Of a stretch of 64,000 nt of DNA, positions 23,813 through 36,542 are shown piece after piece. The stretch covers positions 1,166,328-1,230,327 of the forward strand of contig QEOQ01000694.1 in assembly GCA_010279815.1 (NCBI GenBank), written 5' to 3'. The position numbers and the translations under genes were made by a program. Each line of letters opens with the position of its first letter. Within the stretch, counting starts at the first letter, position 1. The stretch is from Brachionus plicatilis (Eukaryota; Rotifera; Eurotatoria; Ploima; Brachionidae). The notes under the pieces are model-generated. The model was not told the origin of the DNA. It was given only the letters and a program-made list of their open reading frames with translations, and did not search any database.

Positions 23813-24763
23813 TCAATTCGATCCCATGTAAGTGTTATGTCCTGGATAAAACTGGGTATTGACGTCCAAAAGATAGTTTTTTTTCTCACTCATATTCGAA
23901 TCATAAATGCTTGATTTTGAAGGAACATAAGCCCGATTGGAATAAGCATCGTCGTATTCGGGACGATGATTAGGCAAACTTTTTATTTGATCAAGAACTG
24001 GACCGTAAGTATGAGGATGATTTGGTACCGCATTAGTGTACAAACATCCCATCGGAGCGTATCCCAAATGTCCTCCAGCAGCCACTTGAACCCCTTTTTT
24101 AGCCACTACCGATTTCAATATTTTGGCAGCAATTCTCTTATGGTCTTCAAAGGTAAAAGAATTCACAATGTAATCTTGGCCTTCTTGAGTATTGGCATCA
24201 TTTATCGCTCTTAAAAATAAGAAAATAAAATCCGCTTATCAAAAATTATCACATTCTATTAACAAACCTTTTAATGTATTCAAGAGCTTCCAGCTTGTCT
24301 TCTGGAATCAGAACAGCAGCAAGAATATGACTTGCTTGCTGACAAGTCATTGAAATTAGTTTCTTAAAGTAAAAATTATTTAAATTTCCTTTAAATTTGA
24401 CTTGAAATGGATTTACAGGTTCAAGGATCATGACAGCCTTAATTTTGTCTTTCGGTCTGGCAAAGGTTGCAACCAATTGAGAAGCCTTTTAACTTAAAGT
24501 TAAAAAATTTCAAACAAACAATTTAACACACTAACTTGTTCAGCAGAAAAAAAACCTTTTGCTTGAAGTAAAATTTCCAGTTTTTCTTCATAGTTATCTC
24601 TATTCTTTATAAAAAAAAAATTATTTTTTTCAATTATTAAACAAATTATTACATGAATTATGAGTGACATTAAATTACTGAAATCAGCATCGCTCATTGA
24701 AACTTGGTTAGCCTCATTAGGATTATTTGGTCGAGGATTTTTCGCAATCCAATCAATCGGCAT
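23813..24763 (-). CDS. DUF4476-like domain protein with Gly/Tyr/His/Pro-rich tail
   Basis: Five exons: 24763-24653, 24604-24536, 24485-24417, 24362-24268 and 24209-23813. They give 246 aa in phase. The first in-frame ATG (24761-24763) begins MPIDWIAKNPRPNN. Residues about 40-117 read NYEEKLEILLQAKGFFSAEQ, ASQLVATFARPKDKIKAVMI and then a helical segment ending in EDKLEALEYIKRAIND. This fits the short helical DUF4476 pattern (K-L-E..A/L..Q.F...QV..L...F....K..A....). A second helical stretch (EDHKRIAAKILKSVVAKKG) follows. The last about 100 residues are low-complexity: GGHLGYAPMG, then Asn/Pro/His/Tyr-rich sequence ending in NTYMGSN. There is no signal peptide or membrane helix. The function of DUF4476 in animals is unknown. 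The domain call is from pattern memory only. Confidence 0.65.
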
Positions 24764-25580
24764 TGTCAAAATCGATTATTAGTGTATTACGAAAACTTAA
24801 TATTTTTTTACTTTTTAGAAAGTTGGATTTTCTTTAAACTTTAGTGTTTCATGGTAACGAATTTTAGTTCCATAGAAACAATTTTTTTTTGTACTATTTA
24901 TTTGCATAATTTAATTATATAATAATCAAGGATTTATTTTTACACATATTTTCTTCGAATTTTTCATCATCAGTTCTTGGAAATAAATATCTTTTAAATT
25001 CGCTTATGATTCAAAAGTTTCTGAATATTTTTTTTTGACAAGACATTCTCCCTTAAATATCAATACCTTAAAGATTGAAAATTTTTTCTAGCTTCTTAAA
25101 TTAATTAATATCAACAAGAAGTCAGCAGTATTTTATTTTAAATAAATAATAAATATTGAAGAAGGTTCAAAATTAATCTTGATCGAGAATGATGGATAGA
25201 TAACTTATATCATCAAAAAAACTAGATATATTTTAAGAACATTTTAGAATCAAAATTTTTTATCCAAAATTCAACTTTATGGTGGTTTAGTTTTTTTTCT
25301 TGATTTTAAAGCTAAAAAAATTGTTTAAATAATTTATTTGAAATCTGAACAAGCCAAAAAGCAAAAAAAGTTGTCATTTAAATTCGAAAAATTAATTTCG
25401 ATATATATATTTTATATACATATATTCTTTAATGAATTGACAAATATTCAAATAGGAAAACTGTTAACGTGCAATCACTCTTTAAAAAATGGATGAATCA
25501 GTAAATGGTATGAAGAACCTTCAAATAAGATTAAATAAGATTAGATAAGATTTTGACGAAAAACGTCTGGACTATCAAAA

Positions 25581-25750
25581 ACTACGAATAATTTAGAGGG
25601 TTGGCACACCGCACTCAAGTCCGTTCTCGTCCTCATTTGCTGAGCTTAATTGATAGTTTAAATCTTGAGCAATCAAACACAGAAAACTTTTTCAATCAAT
25701 ATAGTACTGGTCTAGTTAGTAAGAGAAAATTGGGTTACATAATTTTATCA
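25581..25750 (+). pseudogene. Fragment of a MULE/FLYWCH-type transposase C-terminal domain, frameshifted
   Basis: One frame reads TTNNLEGWHTALKSV (25581-25625). A +1/-1 shift leads to a second frame reading VRSRPHLLSLIDSLNLEQSN (from about 25617). Together they match the 'T-N-N-x-x-E-G-W-H-x-x-L...HP-x-L-x-x-L-I-x-x-L-x-x-E-Q' end of the MULE-type transposase core found in many invertebrate genes. The segment has visibly higher GC than its surroundings. The frameshift and the lack of upstream catalytic residues make it a dead fragment. Confidence 0.55.
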
Positions 25751-26339
25751 GTGAGTATAAAAAAAGCAAAAAACTCATCATATCTAATTGAGTACCTTTA
25801 AATCTTTATTTTTTAATTAATCATTCAAAAAACATAAAATTTTTTATTATTAATTTATCGAATAAATTCTTCAAGTTTGTCTAAATTTCTGTCGTCATGG
25901 GAAGTATATCAATACATAGAAAAAAAAAGAAAAAAATAATGTAGAATAATCAAAACATAGACAAATCATAATAATTTATGAAAAAATAAATAATTTAGGA
26001 AATGTAGAAAAGCAAAAACTTTTTTTGTAAAAGCACATGCATCTTTTTTAGTAAACAAAAATTTTTTTCCAAGAATTGATTAAAAATAATAAAAAAATTA
26101 AGCTCAATTAGAAAAAAATTTGTTTCACAATACGAATCAAAAACAATTGAATTGCATAATGGTTTTGCTTGTTTATTTTTAGATAATTAATTAAATATAT
26201 GAATTAAAGAGTAAGATTTTTAGTTGAAATATTTTCATCTTTTGTCAAAGACGTCATTAATATCTAGTATGTAAATTTTAATTGCTGTATATATTATGTT
26301 TCTTTTATGTACTTCATGTGTGCTTTTTTTTAAATTTTT

Positions 26340-27045
26340 AATTTGTAAAATCTTTTATTCAGTAAATATAATAAAATCTTTTAACCAACCAAAACTTTTA
26401 TATGCTTTATGTACTTTATTCCATATAATTTAGTAAAGAAAACATTCCATTATGTATACTTTAAGGTAATTTAGTGAATTTAGTAAGATCTTGTAACCAA
26501 ACCATACTTTTATGTACTTTATGCACTTTATACCATATGAACCCATGTAATTATTTCTTAGTATGTTATCTTTTTGTAGCTTTTATCAGATTATTTCTGG
26601 CTACCTAGGGCTTTTATGTACTTTATGCACTATATTCCATTAGTTAAGAAAACATTCCTTTATGTTTACTTTAAGGTAATTTATTGAATAAAAATAAATC
26701 TTTTAGCAAACCAAGACTTTCATTGATTTTATAAAAATGATTATTGATGATAAAACAAGTTAAATAAAGCTAACCATTAAATTAACCAAAGTTTGACTAA
26801 GCGAAATACTTACTAGCTTTGTCAAATTAGGATTTATTTAATAGTTAGCTTTCTTTTAACAAAATGGGATTCAATTGGAATTTAGGATTCGGGCAAGGTT
26901 AGGTTATTTTTTTTTTATTTGAATTCATATTAGATAAATATTTCATAAAAGATAGCATACTAGGAATTAATTACATTGGTTCATATGCTACAAAGTGCAT
27001 AAAAGTCTAAGGTAGCCAGGAATAATCTAGTAAAAAAACAAAGCA
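26340..27045. repeat. Direct and inverted repeat cluster (foldback-like)
   Basis: The phrase TTTTATGTACTTTATGCACT recurs with variation at about 26401, 26508 and 26613, each followed in part by AAGAAAACATTCC..TTTAAGGTAATTTA, giving imperfect direct repeats of roughly 110 bp. Downstream, AAAGTGCATAAAAGTCTAAG then GTAGCCAGGAATAATCTAG (about 26992-27030) is the inverted complement of 26584-26630, and GTTCATATG..ATTACAT pieces are also mirrored. A second inverted pair (AAGCTAACCATTAAA near 26768 and TTTAATAGTTAGCTTT near 26838) sits in the middle. No coding potential. Confidence 0.6.
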
Positions 27046-27662
27046 GCTAAAAAATTTTTCCAAATTTTTTCCATTAAAAAAGATTGACGCTGTTATTAAA
27101 AAAATAACCATATTAGTTTTTACTAGCGTCATTGACAATACCTCAATATTTTATTCTACACTTTATTTTTCAACATAATTGACATTTATATATTTTATAA
27201 AATTCTATATTTTTTTTCTATCTTATGATAGATCCCCGTCGTCACGTCATGTTTCTACAGCTTCGTCTAGTTGATTATGATCGAAAACTTATTTGTCTAA
27301 TTATTTTGGTCGAAATTAATTTTTCTGAAATTATCCTGTCAAATCATAGCAGATTCAAAAAAAAAACTTTTTGGACTACCTGTTAGATGAAAAAAAATTA
27401 AACTATTGATTATTCGTTCTTTCCTAAAAAATTATTCTTTAACAATAAGATATGATAACATTATTAGGTTTAAGTATATCCTGTTAAACTAATTTCAATA
27501 ACTTTATAAAATATAAAAATATCTATCTAGATCAGAGATATAGATCATAAAAATATAGATAAGAGATTTAAGTATGGCATGTATTGTATTTTAATTTAAA
27601 AAAAAGTATAATTATCTGTTTGTGACTTTATTAAAAACAAAAGTGTAGATATTTTCAGAGTT

Positions 27663-27800
27663 GTTTTTAAGTCACAAGTCTTAAGTCAAGTCAAGTCAAT
27701 GACTTAAAAAATCATAACTTTGACTTAAAAAAAAAAAAATAATTTTAAGTCATAACTTTGACTTAAATTTTTGTGACTTAGACTTAAAACTGTGACATAA
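27663..27800. repeat. Dense cluster of AAGTCA/GACTTAA words
   Basis: About ten copies of AAGTC or its complement GACTT occur within 140 bp, both orientations mixed, including CAAGTCTTAAGTCAAGTCAA and CATAACTTTGACTTAAA twice. It reads as a decayed simple repeat; no gene or known element is recognised. Confidence 0.5.
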
Positions 27801-28363
27801 AAACAAGTCTGGATATTTTTGTATTTTTCTAAAGATACTAAAAATTGGTTACAGAAAAACTTATAATTAATAATTTTGTTTTATAAAATAACTTAGATAC
27901 CAAGCCGTAAAAAATTAAATTTTTACGATGGAAATTTCGCTTTTAAGACATTGCGATTTTAGGAGCATAGAACAAAATCATTAAAATAAATTAGGTAAGA
28001 ATTTAAATTTGAACGACTAATTTTGTATTAACCTAAAGCTGACTCTGCAAAATGTATCATCATATACAATTTTTGTGCCAAATTGATTCTCTGCAAAAAC
28101 ACTGCAATTCTGCAAAGCGCTATTTCTAGTACAAAATCCTTAAAACGATTAAAACTAAATTTGAATATTGAAAAGCTAATAAATTTTTATTATTGGTTCA
28201 AGATTTAACGTAAGAAATACAAATTCTTTACGTTGATAATCTAGAAATAAAAGACATTTAAAAAAAGAAAAAGCAAAAAAAATCGCTAAAAATTAAATAA
28301 GATTATTTTTAGGAATTTTTTTATTTTACAAATTCTAGTATTTTTTATTTTTTTTTAATATTA

Positions 28364-31300
28364 TTATGCTCGTCTAGGCTCTAAGATGAGTGATAATTGA
28401 GTAAGTGATCTTTGATTGTCGATGACTCTTAGGTTTTGAATATACTCTTTGATTTCTTGGAAATATTTCATATTCTGTGGAAACGGAATTTCTGAAAAAA
28501 AATTTATAAATTTTCTTTAAATATTATTTCTTAAAATTTACCTAATTGCGCTCTTCGGCAAGTTCTCATTGTTCTAATTGTATTAGATATTAATCTCATT
28601 TTTTCAAAATTAACTAAACCATTAAAAAATGTCTTATTCCCCTCATGAGTAAATGTCATATCTAAAATTTTGATAATTGAAAAAAAAATCCAATAAATTG
28701 TATTTTATACCTTTTAATAGTAAAGGCATGAATGGAATAATAGGTGGTTGAAGTTGTTCAACCAAAAATCTGTATCTTCTATGGTTTCTGGATGGATCCA
28801 TTGCCAATTCAAAGTCGGAAAACATTCGTTTAAATTTATTAGGAAGTTTTTCCCAGGTTAAAGATAACCGACTCACAGCAATATTGCTCAATCCCATTAT
28901 GATGGCAAAAAATGAGTTTAAATTTTGATATTCTTTACAACTTGAAAAAATAAAATTAAATCAAAAATTAATAATCAATTCCTTACTGTAAAGCCAATTT
29001 TATAAACTTTCTCAATAAACTAACTCTTTTGCCCAAATTGCTACATAGGCAAATTTCCGAACAAACCCAAAATTGAACTTCATTAAATCGTCTCATAAAA
29101 AGGTCCAAATTGGCGGTAATTTTGTTGAATTTATGTCTTCCAAATACTTGATAAATTAATTCATACTGAAAGAATGAATTGAATTAGAAAAAATCAAGAT
29201 TTAAATTTAAAAATACTTACTGGATGAACCGCATTAAAGAGCTCCCAGTCATACAAAGTCAACACATATGCCAATTCCTTTGAACCGTACATTTCAAGCA
29301 ACTGCCAAGAGCCTTTTATCGGTCCTTCTTGTTCATTCAAGACCGTAAGTGCATCTAAATGCTCGATTGGCGACAAAAATAATCTTCCATTTACACTTAA
29401 GCTAGTTGTAATACTGACATCATTTTCTTTGAACAGAGTTTTTTCTTAACAGTAATAAATAAAATATTTTTTTTTTAGAATTTTAAAAATACCTCCATTG
29501 GATCGAACTTCACATAAAGCAAGGGTGTTATCATTTTTAAGACCAAGCTTCTCAGCAGCAAGAGAGATTATTTGAGAAGCCGGGGTATCCATTGTTAATT
29601 TTAGAGTTGTATATGTATGATCAGCACAATAAACTTTGAATATTGCTGGAGAAAAAGAAAGTTAAATTAATTTAATAATTTTTATTTTGAGTAAAATATT
29701 TACTTTCATCTTGAGGTCTTAATGGTTTTCTTAATTTTTCAGCTACATCTCGACTTCCTTTTCTCCACAAAAATTTAACTTTTTTGTTCTCTTTCGATTC
29801 TCTTAAATTAATAGATATTTAAAAAGAAAACAAATTAAAAAAAAATACGAGTAAGGATCACTATCAACTATCGATTCAATTATTTTAAGTTCTTCTTTTA
29901 AAGATTGGTGGATTTTACTGTCAATTCTCAAATTATTCATTATTTCCTAGACATAAAACTGTTATACATTTTAAAAAAATTTTATATTTTTGATTACTTG
30001 TAAAAATTGAGAGATTATGTAATCTTCGTAGAATGCATCTTTGGCTATGTCACACCATTTTTTAATAAAGCCAACTACTTTTCGCTTATTATTGAGATAA
30101 GTTTCTATATTAAGATTTTTGTTACCATCCAACATTTTATAATATGAAATCAGCATTGGACAAAGCTTTACCACAGGCAAAAACACAATGTATGTCATTA
30201 AGAAATCTTCCACAAAATTATCTAACAAATAAAATTTAAAATAATAAAATATTAATAACTAAATTTACCATTTGTTTCATTATCTTTACACAAAATTTGA
30301 GTTTCTAGCAAATGTTCAAGAATTTTTTCTGGTGCTCCAATGGTAATCGAATATCTTTATAAAAAAAATTTAAAACGATTTTGAAAAAACTTAGAAGATT
30401 AAATTTTACTTATAACATGCTTGAGAAGTTCCATTTACATCGCTCTTGGTGTTAATTGGAATTTTTTCCAATATCAAGACATCTTTATTATGCTCTTTAA
30501 GTCTGACCGTATTTGCCTCAACATCCTTCAATATTCGATTAAAATCATGTTTGTCGACTCGTAAAAAGTGGCAGTTATTTTCCCGTGTTATTATTGTGGC
30601 CGATCTAGGCGATTTGTTTACTAAAGACAGCTTTCCGAAGTCATCACCTTCACAAAGAGTCGAAACTATTCCTTTGCCTTGAATAGATACATCCACCGAT
30701 CCCTTTAAAATAATGTACCATGATTCACCTTCATCTCCCTGGTTAAAAACTAAAAAAATATCAAGTAAAATCGATTCTGATAATGAAAATATTTTAATAT
30801 TTAGCATTTTTTTATTAAAATCCTATTAATTAAAGACTTTGGAATGATTTTCCCAAGTATTTGCATGAAATTAAAAAATTTTTCTGTATTCTAAAATCTG
30901 AAATTTGGGTTTTGATTTGAGTTAAAAATGAGTGGGGCTAAAATCCAAAAAAAAATGAAATTAGTCTTTTTTTTTAATTATTTTTATCATGAAAAAAAAA
31001 ATTGATATAGATTCAATGACAGATACGAAAATAAAGTTTAAAAATTATTTAATTAAAAATTTTAAGTGATTATTAATAATACTGGTCAAATTTCTTAAAT
31101 TTATTTGTAAATATAGGAATATTAATATTATATGATATGTTTAAAATTAGAAGTAAAAAGATCCAGTTAATTTATGGTATTTTTAGAGGCGGTCCTGGTT
31201 TTAGGACTCGGATCACTTTTCAACGTGATAAAGCTTATATTTTAGACAAAAATTAAAATTATCTGAAGGAGCTTTAGCTCGATTCAGATAAAAAAATAAA

Positions 31301-34300
31301 TAACTAAACAAATAATAACAGAATCATTAAAATATTGGACCAATTTTGGTTAGTTTAGATTTTGAAAAATAAAGATTGATTTGAAATTTTTTTTAATTTC
31401 ATAAAAGAATTTAAAACTTCTTCTCCTGAATTTTCAGTTTAAAGTATTTTAACAAGTATTTAGACTGACAAAATTTACTTTTAGATTTTAGACTTATTAA
31501 TTTCATTATAAAATTTACCCCTTATTAATAGATTTAGCGTTAAAAATTAAAAATCTCGTATTATTAAAAAAAATATTTAAATTGAAAATTTAAATTTTTT
31601 TATAATTAAAAAGATAGTAAGAAAAATTTTTCTATTCAATTTTTGCGTTAATTTTTATTTGCTTAATAGCTCAAAGATACCACTGATTTAAATTTTGGTC
31701 TGAAAATAAAATAATTAAAATTTGAAAATTTCATTCCTGGGATTGTCAAAATCGGCATCTTAAAAATGATTTTCAATTCAAAGAGTTAATCTAAAGATAT
31801 TGAAATTAATCGTTGAAATAAAAGGCATTGTGAAATTTTAGTACAAAAATTAAAGAAATTATAATTTTTTTTCTAACTGTGCAAAGTATAATATTTTACA
31901 AATTTGTACAAACCAATCCTAAGCTCTGCAAAAACTCTGTAATTTTCTGTATAATGCACACCATCTGTTTGATTAAAATTTGTAATTTGCAGAGCTTAGA
32001 ATCGGTTTGCACAAATTTGTACAATATTATGCTTTTTACAGAACCATTTTTGCAAAATTAGAAAATAATTATAACAATATTACTTTTTGTGCTAAAATTT
32101 TACATAACCAAATAACAAAGATAATTTTTAAAATAACATCTTTAACATGTTATGTAGATTTAAAAAATATAAAATTTAAAAAAATATATTTTCTCGATCC
32201 ATTGATAAAATCGATTTTAAAATTTAAATTTATATTAACTGATTTTTTTTAATTAAGTGAAAAAATTACATTTTTTTACACTTTATATCATTATTTTGTG
32301 TAAAATTAAAATATATTCAAATTTTTTATTCCAAAAGTATTTGTATCTAGTATTCAAAATTCCAAATAAGTAATAGAGTGATGATATCGATCTAATGTTT
32401 GCCAATTTTATAGAAATAAAAAATTTCAAAATGAACTTTGCATAAAATGATTTAATACATTTAAATTAAAAAATCGTTTTTATCAATAGATTAAGAAAAC
32501 ATTTATTTTTTAAATCTACATAACATCTAAAGCATTTAAATTATTTTTATTATTCAAAGATTAAATTATATAGTGTTATACTTTTAACCGCAGAACGGGT
32601 AATTATACATTATTTCACGGAATTTTACATCAAAAAATGGAAGATTACATAAAATATTATCAAAAGAAGGATGTAATAAAATGTTAGCTTGCTTAAAATG
32701 ATTTAAAATTACGTAATATTACGTTATTACATGTAAAACTTAACAAAAATGCTGACGGCCACAAAATCAAATTTAATAAATAGAATATAAATTTAATTTT
32801 ATTACAAAAAATTACATTTTTATGACATTAATTTGTGTAAAATTATGTAATAAAATGTAAAAAATGTAAAATTTGAAGTTGGAAAAATTTTTATAAAACA
32901 AAAAAAAATTCAAAAAAAAAAAATTTTTTGTTCGAAAAATTCGTTTTTTTTTTGGCCGTTATTTTACATCTTAAGATAAACTCTTTGAATTTAAATGATA
33001 TTTTGAACTGATAATCAGTTTCAAGATGCCACAAAATCATTCAAAAATGTTTGAAAAAATTATTTCAATACAAAAAAAGTTTCCTTTTGCTGTTACCTAT
33101 TGTGTTGTGATATGGATAGGCTTCGAAAAGTAAAACTGATGCCAGCTCTCTTTTAACTAAAGAGGACAGATGAGACAAAGCTTTAACATGAATAAGCTCT
33201 TCATAGATTATATCAAGATCATTAACTGTTCTTTCATCAGGCCTTAAATTTTATTTAGATTTAATTCAAATTGAATATTTTAAATAGCTTACGGTTTTCT
33301 TAGTATCATTCTCAATGTTGCATCAGGTGCAATCTGGGACAGTAAAAGAATAGTATCTTGAAGTTGGTCTTCCCATGTTTTTTTGTCTGCCGAATTTCGA
33401 CACTCTTTGATAGTAAAACGATAAAACAAATATTTATCTTTGAAAAAATGCTCTCTATTAACTAAAATTTTAAAATTTTAAATTTTTTCATTTTAAAATA
33501 AAGATGAGATACCATTCTCAATTGTGGCCTCTTCTAATAATGCTTGCCACATTCCAACAGCAAGGCTCCTAGAATGAACCACAGGACTTAGATGAATTAA
33601 CCAGTCAACCATTTCAGATCCAACTAAACAGCATTCGTGTGTTTGAAGATGATACTTTCGGTCACGTATCATTTGGGGAGCAGTGCTCATAATACAGCTT
33701 TTCAATACGTATGCTGAATTAGCAATTCTAATGGATGGAAACTTAAAAAATATTAAAAAATAAAAAATTAATTATTTAATAAACATTTTTACCGAAACAA
33801 TTGGTAAAGCTGGATTTCTACACGGGTCATTTAGTTGTGCATTTAGTTTACTCGGCAAAAGAGATGGATCAAATTCAGACATTCTTCTTTTGGGATCAAA
33901 ATTTAAGGTTAATTTGCTGAGCGATGACAATACTCCCTGCATGTATTCACGATTTTTCTAATAATGAAAATAGTGCATAGAAAAGTTTTTATCACAAGAA
34001 TCTTAGTTACCACCCAGAGAATCTTAAAATCCTTTTGTTCGACTCGCAAGATCTCACATGGCTCAGAAGTAATAATAGTTGCATTTCTGGGGGTATCGTA
34101 AAGAATGGATTCTCCAAATGCTGTGCCGCTTCCGAGGGTACATACCAAATTTTGTACCTAGAATAAAAATTTTAGAAAATCAGTTAATTTTTTTGAATAA
34201 TTTTTTTATTTTATAAATTGATTAATTTTCAAAAAAATGTAATTTTTTTTTAATTTAAAAACTGAAAAAACACACTTTTCCATTGTCTGAAGGCAGAACA

Positions 34301-34705
34301 ACATCTACAGAACCTGATAGACAAACGTACCAATTTGTACCGACATCACCAACTCTAAACACTTTAATAAAATACTCTAAGTTATTTTTTTTATTAAAAT
34401 TTGATTTCTGATTACATGTGACTCCTTTATCAATGCTTTCATAATAGCCATAATAACAAAGTTGTTGTAAAAGTAATGGATGAAAGCTCTCGAAAGCTTT
34501 GATTCCCTTGAGCTTTGAAAAAATCAGATCCTAAAATATATATTTTTATTTTTTTTGTTATTTTGTTTTGAAGAAAAAAATACCAGATCATGTCCAGTTC
34601 GATCTGTTGGTCTAATATTTTAAAAATATGATATATATTTTTCAAAAAAATTATCAATCATTTTAAATACCTTTTATCAAGACATTCGATCCAATCTGAA
34701 CCCAT
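28364..34705 (-). CDS. RAPGEF4: EPAC2: cAMP-activated Rap guanine nucleotide exchange factor
   Basis: Twenty exons: 34705-34671, 34611-34584, 34530-34416, 34361-34276, 34157-34014, 33957-33793, 33741-33513, 33461-33293, 33242-33097, 30749-30410, 30354-30269, 30221-29998, 29946-29849, 29801-29704, 29645-29493, 29444-29221, 29165-28987, 28940-28711, 28661-28542 and 28491-28364. They give 998 aa, near the vertebrate length. Order: first cyclic-nucleotide-binding domain ([17 protein letters not shown], about residues 95-115), DEP domain (exon 7, [20 protein letters not shown]), second CNB ([20 protein letters not shown] and [17 protein letters not shown], about 375-440), REM region (exons 11-13), RA-like domain ([18 protein letters not shown]), and RasGEF catalytic domain (about 760-985, with [11 protein letters not shown]). 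The two CNB domains and the [12 protein letters not shown] start mark EPAC2 rather than EPAC1. cAMP binding should release the GEF toward Rap1. Both phosphate-binding-cassette Arg residues (PRNAT, PRSAT) are present. Intron 9 (2,347 bp) holds a MITE. Confidence 0.95.
31253..31310 (+). repeat. Retroposon 3' tail, GAGCTTTAGCTC motif with AATA-rich run
   Basis: CTGAAGGAGCTTTAGCTCGA followed by TTCAGATAAAAAAATAAATAA; the same end motif as at 12060-12130 (opposite strand). It lies within EPAC2 intron 9. Confidence 0.45.
31824..32109. mobile_element. Family-B palindromic MITE, copy 1 (inside EPAC2 intron 9)
   Basis: Long imperfect inverted repeats: the left arm runs from GGCATTGTGAAATTTTAGTA through TTGTACAAACC and AAGCTCTGCAAAAACTCTG. 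The right arm mirrors it (TTTGCAGAGCTTAGAATCGG ... GCTAAAATTTTACATAACC). Flanks AAATAAAA and AAATAACA could be a degraded 8-bp duplication. No coding capacity. A second, left-truncated copy lies at 43449-43684. Confidence 0.7.
32600..32960. repeat. Patch of recurring TTACAT/ATGTAA words in EPAC2 intron 9
   Basis: Words such as AATTACAT, ATGTAATAAAATG, ATTACGTAATATTACGTTAT and GTAAAATTATGTAATAAAATG recur on both strands over about 350 bp. I see no gene or known element; probably a decayed repeat. Confidence 0.35.
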
Positions 34706-36542
34706 GTTATGAGCTTTCTAAATGAGTTATTTCCGTCAACTCTGTATCTATCATATATTTTTTTGATAAAAATTAAAGTGCTATCTTCTTTTGAAATCTG
34801 AACACTAATAAATTATGATCATAAAGTGTAATTATCGATCTGAAATGAAAACGTAATAGAATCACATTCGGTTCTGAGCCAAAATTGCTTTTTAATTAAA
34901 TAGTAGCATTTATAATGCTCTTAAAACTAGCTTTGTCTTTTTAGAAAAAATCCATAAAATAATTGCAATTTATTCTAAACTGAATAAGAAAATTTTAACT
35001 AATGAAAAGAATTTCTTATTAAAATTAAAATTTGATTTCACCAAATACCATCTAAAATTAACTCGTATTAGGCAGCAAAATCGATTTCGACAAAAGAACA
35101 TCATCCTAGGTCAATTAAACAAATTATGATTTTTTTCAATTTAATCGAAATTTATTCCTAGAAGTAATTTTAAATTGGTTTAATTAATAAATTTGTTTTT
35201 CTAAATATCACAAATGAAGATTATTTTGAAGATTGTTTTAGTTCAAAAAATAAACCTAGACACTGGCCATTTGATTAAATATTCATTTCAATTAAAATTA
35301 TTTAATTAATAAAGTAAGTAATGAATATGATTTTTTTGATTTATTTTTTACAAATTAATTAATCATTACGACCTAAAAATATCACCATAAAAACATCGTC
35401 AAACATATGAAATCAGCAAAATGCCAAACGTAACTACCATAGACGAATTCCTACAGTTTTTCGTCTCCCCAAGCTTTGCTTGAAGTAGCTTATATTTATT
35501 ATTATTTTTTCTAACCTTAGTTTAAATTGTTTTAAATTTCAATTATTCATCAAAATTCAAAAATTCGATTTTGAATAAAACCTAATGAATTTTTGTCTTT
35601 TATATCATAAGTGTGTGATACAATATTCATACTGCATCCTGTCTTCATCAAATTCATTATAAACATATTTTTTTATTTGATTTTTGATTTTAATAAAAAT
35701 TTATTAGAAAATATTTCTTCTTTATCTAAGCCCTTTTAGGTGATTATTAAAAATCCCTATTTAAAATCCTTATTCTCAATTTTATTTTGCATAGGAAATT
35801 TGATCTTTAAATTTTGAGTTAATTTTTTTTAATTAGCTTTTCGGAGAAGTTAATTAAAAACATTTAAATATTTTGTTTTTAGTTCAGTTAAATTACATTA
35901 TAGCCAAGTGATTAAAATTAGTGACAAAATCAGTTTATACTTTGTATTAAATAATTACGCAAATTCGATCCAGCTTTAAATGTTGTTTGTTCTGGCAATT
36001 GATAAAGCATTTTCTCTTTTTTTTTCCTTGCAAAAGATGTACCTTACAATCAATACCAAGTATGAATTAAGTGCTAAAAATTATATTTCAATACTTTTGC
36101 TTTGGCTAATTCATTAAGTCATTAAGCTTCCAAGGAAAGATCATTTAGAGTTTAAATTAAATATTAAGTAATTGTGAGAAAATGCTCTAAAGAATTGAAA
36201 AAAAAAATATTTAATTACAAAAAATATTTATTATAATATAGCGGTGTGGATTTTAAAAGATCAAAATTAGTTTCGAAAATTTTTCAGTTGATTTAGTAGA
36301 AAATGTGTCATTTAAATGCAAACTATTTAAAAATTACTAATATACAAAAATAGGCTAATAATATTGTTTTTTAAAATATTTTACCGGATGATGACCGTCA
36401 TATTTTCAACTTGAAGTAAGACAATGGAATTAAAAAATTTACCAATCTGGTATTCAATTATAAAATCTAATTAGGATAGTTTTCAAAGAATGAAGCTTAA
36501 GCTACAAATTTGGTATTTATTTATTAAAAAAATCGATGAAGT
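34706..36542. other. Intergenic, no feature recognised
   Basis: About 1.8 kb of AT-rich sequence upstream of EPAC2. I see no open frame of note, no repeat with clear ends and no RNA gene. The EPAC2 promoter presumably lies here, but no specific element can be named. Confidence 0.5.
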
